Shown: in pieces, positions 61,387 to 64,000 of the stretch | How the letters are laid out: the number at the start of each line of letters is the position of its first letter | How positions within the stretch are numbered: the stretch's first letter is position 1 | NCBI GenBank assembly: GCA_005778405.1 | Contig: SXOA01000029.1 | Span: forward strand, 1-64,000 | Length of the DNA stretch: 64,000 nucleotides | Source of the DNA: Planctomycetaceae bacterium | Lineage (GTDB): Bacteria > Planctomycetota > Planctomycetia > Pirellulales > Pirellulaceae | Direction of reading: 5' to 3' | Made by a program: the position numbers and the translations under genes | The notes under the pieces: model-generated | What the model saw: the letters and a program-made list of their open reading frames with translations, nothing else | The model's database searches: none | Told to the model about the DNA's origin: nothing

Positions 61387-63060
61387 ATGAGGACGTGCCC
61401 CAAGGGTCTACGTATGCGCAGTGTCATTGACAGCGGGCTGCGCCTTCGGTCCCCCCACGGCTTCACGCTCGTGGAGCTGCTCATCGCGATGGCTCTCACA
61501 CTGATGCTGGTCTACGCGGTCGCGCAGTTTTATGCCTACGTGGGCGAAACCGTTCGCGATGGCCGCGCCCAGATTGAAATGGGCAACAGCCTGCGCCAAG
61601 CCGCTAGCCGCCTGCAACAGGACTTCGCCGAATTGACCGTCCGCGTCGGCGGTCGGATTGATTCGGGATCCGGAGGGGGAGTGCTGGAAATTGTGGAGGG
61701 GATTGCTTCAGACAGCGACCCCACGGGAAGCCTGGCCGTCAATGCGCAGGGGATTCCCACAGCAAGCATTGCCGACGTCAATGGTGATGGCAAGCCAGAC
61801 GGCGCTATGATGGGTGACATGGACGATATTCTGGTCATGACCATCCGATCCCAAGGTGATCCTTTCGTCGGACGATGGTGGGGACCGATTCCTGGCACCA
61901 ATCCCGTGCAATACACATATCACAACGTTCGCTCGGATTTGGCCGAAGTGATCTGGTTCACAACCTTCAAAGACACCAACGGGAATGGTTCCTGGAGTGC
62001 CGACGAGCCGCGATATCTGGTCCGGCGCCAGTTGCTAATTCGTCCCGATCTGGCGGTCAGTTGGCCCAATGCTCCCACCGCATTGCCGGGCCACGAAAGC
62101 ATCTATCACCACAACGATGTTTCCTGCCATGTTGTCTTAAACAGCATGGGGGTATTTTCCGGCTACGTGGCAAATTCATTGAATGACCTGTCGCAACGAG
62201 AGAACCGCTGTATCCACCAGAATTTGAACAACCTCGACTTGAATGGACTGCGTCTCGCACAACAGTTCATGCCCAATACGCTGCAATTGGATGTTGCGTC
62301 GACGAAGATTCCTTCGAATCCGATTCCCCCTCCCGGTTCCGTCTCGCTTTACTCTTTGGACGGCATTCTTCAGTTTCATGGCGAAGACAAGATGCTCTCG
62401 AATCTGATGGCCTTCGACGTCCGCGTCTATGATCCCTATGCTCCATTGTGGGCGGACAATCTCAACACGAATGCGAACAACACCGCGCTGGGAGTGCTAT
62501 CGCCTGGCGACCCCGGATACGCTTTTGCCGTGTTCAATGCCATTAGCAACAATGTGAATAACAATATGGGAAGCGGGGCTTACGTGGACCTCTGGTACAA
62601 CCGAGGCTTCGCCAATCTCCCTCCTGCGATGAAGAGCATCGTGCTAAGGAACTCGAATTCCGCCTACTCCTGGGCACCTCAGGCCCGCAACTTTCCCGGC
62701 GCTACTGTCGCGGTTTGGGAGACTTGGACCACCTCCTATGAAAAGGACGGGCTTGATCAGTTCGGGGACAGCCAAACTGACTTGATGGTTGACGGTCTGG
62801 ATAATCCCCCCGGCAACGGCGGAGTTGACGACCCTTCGGAAGCCGAGACGACACCTCCTTACCCGGTCTATATTGGTAACAATGGGCGGGATGATGATGG
62901 TCAAAATGGCGTTGACGATCCGACGGAACGCGATACCAACATCTATCCCATTCCCATCCCCACGATGCTCCGCGGCATCGAAGTTCGCATCCGCATGTAC
63001 GAACCGGGTACGCGGCAAACGCGGCAAGTGACCGTGGCCACCGATTTCATTCCGGAGTAG
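61387..63060 (+). CDS. Type IV prepilin-like protein (PulJ/GspJ type)
   Basis: A 557-residue protein with a class III prepilin signal: basic leader, then Gly25|Phe26-Thr-Leu-Val-Glu30 (HGFTLVELLIAMALTLMLVYAVAQFY), followed by a long C-terminal domain typical of planctomycete minor pseudopilins (DFAELTVRVGGRIDSGSGGGVLEIVEG, DILVMTIRSQGDPFVGRWWG, PTMLRGIEVRIRMYEPGTRQTRQVTVATDFIPE). GspJ-like proteins sit at the tip of type II secretion pseudopili. The central part has Asp/Asn-rich segments such as DVNGDGKPDG, a possible calcium-binding site. The TAG stop is that of a repeat element. Confidence 0.88.
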   Translation: MRTCPKGLRMRSVIDSGLRLRSPHGFTLVELLIAMALTLMLVYAVAQFYAYVGETVRDGRAQIEMGNSLRQAASRLQQDFAELTVRVGGRIDSGSGGGVLEIVEGIASDSDPTGSLAVNAQGIPTASIADVNGDGKPDGAMMGDMDDILVMTIRSQGDPFVGRWWGPIPGTNPVQYTYHNVRSDLAEVIWFTTFKDTNGNGSWSADEPRYLVRRQLLIRPDLAVSWPNAPTALPGHESIYHHNDVSCHVVLNSMGVFSGYVANSLNDLSQRENRCIHQNLNNLDLNGLRLAQQFMPNTLQLDVASTKIPSNPIPPPGSVSLYSLDGILQFHGEDKMLSNLMAFDVRVYDPYAPLWADNLNTNANNTALGVLSPGDPGYAFAVFNAISNNVNNNMGSGAYVDLWYNRGFANLPPAMKSIVLRNSNSAYSWAPQARNFPGATVAVWETWTTSYEKDGLDQFGDSQTDLMVDGLDNPPGNGGVDDPSEAETTPPYPVYIGNNGRDDDGQNGVDDPTERDTNIYPIPIPTMLRGIEVRIRMYEPGTRQTRQVTVATDFIPE

Positions 63061-63178
63061 GTCGTCTTTCCAAGACGAGCCAGGATTGAACGTCGCACCT
63101 CGCGGGCAGTCCGTTCGCGAAATCACTTTGAAAGAGCTGCCCAGCTCACTCCTGACCGTCACGGAGTGACGGCCTACT
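63057..63178. repeat. GTAGG(T/C)CGTC...GACG(G/C)CCTAC long palindrome, copy B
   Basis: About 120 bases bounded by GTAGGTCGTCTTTCCAAGAC and CCGTCACGGAGTGACGGCCT, sharing blocks CGTCTTTCCAAGACG, GTTCGCGAAA and TCACTCCTGACCGTC with copy A at 20924. It supplies the prepilin TAG stop and ends exactly at the next gene's start codon. Confidence 0.8.
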
Positions 63179-63583
63179 ATGCACTCCATCCGACTTCGCG
63201 GCCCTTGGGAACTCTATTTGCCGGGAAACGAAGTGCCGCGGCGGGTGGTGATGCCGGCCACCTGGCAGACGTTGCTTGCGGATGGTCCCCTCCCCTCCCC
63301 TACCCGACTCCTCCGCCGCTTCGGCTTGCCGACCGGAATCACTCCGACCGACCGGCTGCACCTTGTCATCGAATCCGCCGCAGCCGCCTGCCAGGTGGAG
63401 CTCAATGGCCAAATGCTGGGTAACATCGAACCATCCCAGCAGTCCAGCTCGTGGCAGGTGACGAAGCTCCTGCTGGCTCGCAACGAGCTCGTGTTAGTGC
63501 TGGAGATTCCGCCGCGCGAGTTCGCGCCGCCGGAGTCAAGTTGTCCCGTGAACGACGTGCGACTAGAGATCGTCGCGGTCTAG
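63179..63583 (+). CDS. Small protein with galactose-binding-like fold
   Basis: A 134-residue protein that resembles the N-terminal sugar-binding (jelly-roll) domain of GH2 enzymes: IRLRGPWELYLPG at the start and CQVELNGQMLGNIEPSQQSSSWQVTKLLLARNELVLVLEI, the classical 'W-x-V-x-LNG' and 'N-x-L-x-V' strands. No catalytic domain follows, so it may be a free binding module. It begins at the edge of a repeat, with no ribosome site visible, so expression is uncertain. Confidence 0.6.
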   Translation: MHSIRLRGPWELYLPGNEVPRRVVMPATWQTLLADGPLPSPTRLLRRFGLPTGITPTDRLHLVIESAAAACQVELNGQMLGNIEPSQQSSSWQVTKLLLARNELVLVLEIPPREFAPPESSCPVNDVRLEIVAV

Positions 63584-63687
63584 TCCAGAGTCAAACTGGC
63601 GCTTGCGATTTCGTGGCGAATCGGTTAAGCATAAATGAACGTTGGTGGTATTACGGATCGTTCCCCTACTTCTCCCTGGAGCGTGAA

Positions 63688-64000
63688 ATGTCGCACACTA
63701 ACCCATTGGTCTGCCCCGAATGTTCGGAACCGGTCGCTCCGTCCTTCCGCCTGGGTCGGCGAGATTTTATCCGTGTAGCGGCCGGTGGGACGGCAGGAGT
63801 GCTGGGAGGTTCGTCGCTGCTCTCCGCCGCGGTGGCCATCGCGGCTCCCGAGGAAAAGGGGACCGCGGCAAAGCCGGCGGAAGGGCTCGTCCGGGAGCTG
63901 TTTGCCACGCTGACACCCGAGCAGAAAAAGGCGATGGTGCTGCCGTGGGATCATGGTGCCGAAAAGGGGGGAGCACCGACCCGTCTCAAGACGCACAACG
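63688..64000 (+). CDS. Tat-exported protein, partial (DUF3500-like)
   Basis: The first 104 residues of a gene running off the window. A short zinc-ribbon-like start (CPECSEP) leads to a Tat signal (GRRDFIRVAAGGTAGVLGGSSLLSAAVAIA). Then EGLVRELFATLTPEQKKAMVLPWDH, which resembles the LTPEQ...WDH opening of DUF3500 proteins, common secreted proteins in planctomycetes. The family call is tentative. Ribosome site TCTCCCTGGAG is just upstream. Confidence 0.65.
   Translation, partial: MSHTNPLVCPECSEPVAPSFRLGRRDFIRVAAGGTAGVLGGSSLLSAAVAIAAPEEKGTAAKPAEGLVRELFATLTPEQKKAMVLPWDHGAEKGGAPTRLKTHN

Overview
The window reads as chromosomal DNA of a planctomycete, probably Pirellulales-like; the rank is inference. 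The evidence is two pairs of secreted DUF1549/DUF1553 plus DUF1501 genes, a DUF1559-type protein, planctomycete C1-transfer genes, high-GC coding sequence, and an unusual density of imperfect palindromes in intergenic gaps. No rRNA, tRNA, IS transposase, prophage or CRISPR array was recognised.

Layout. 0-8.6 kb: FliA-type sigma factor, PP2C phosphatase, NHL protein, secreted lyase-like protein, NUDIX hydrolase, acetyltransferase, transglutaminase lipoprotein and a conserved unknown. 8.8-16.7 kb: small membrane protein, a DUF1549/DUF1553 + DUF1501 pair with a secreted SGNH-like protein, and a TolB-like protein. 16.7-20.9 kb: NUDIX, hisH, hisA and a divergent EF-G paralogue. 21-24.7 kb (minus): CBS protein, then 2-oxoacid:ferredoxin oxidoreductase alpha and beta. 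25.2-29.7 kb (plus): a formylmethanofuran-dehydrogenase-type cluster in the order D, B, A, C. 29.9-32.9 kb (minus): rpmF-fabD-fabG and a DUF1559-like gene. 33-42.8 kb: flotillin-like protein, dehydrogenase, DASS transporter, aquaglyceroporin, transglutaminase, CobW-type GTPase and small membrane proteins. 43-49.7 kb: giant ResB-CcsA fusion, superoxide dismutase, SDR. 49.9-56.5 kb (minus): an operon of ECF sigma factor, anti-sigma-like protein, coiled-coil protein, DUF1549/DUF1553 and DUF1501, closed by a strong terminator. 56.9-64 kb: ABC permease, Uma2 nuclease, membrane pseudokinase, prepilin-like protein and the start of a Tat-exported protein.

The main discovery candidate is in the 25-30 kb cluster. 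The subunit B gene (fwdB) has one in-frame TGA at codon 116, exactly where the molybdenum/tungsten-ligating Cys or Sec of formylmethanofuran dehydrogenase B lies. It is followed at once by His-Gly-Pro and then by a perfect 7-bp hairpin with an AGUU loop at the spacing of a bacterial SECIS. The four-Cys iron-sulfur motif of B and a separate molybdopterin-binding D subunit are also kept, so this looks like a true redox enzyme and not the metal-free Fhc hydrolase of aerobic methylotrophs. The divergent kor genes could supply or consume ferredoxin electrons; that link is inferred from position only.

A second theme is palindromes: several families of 25-130 bp elements sit directly at stop codons inside same-strand gene pairs, several supply the stop codon, and two other repeats lie in frame inside coding sequences.
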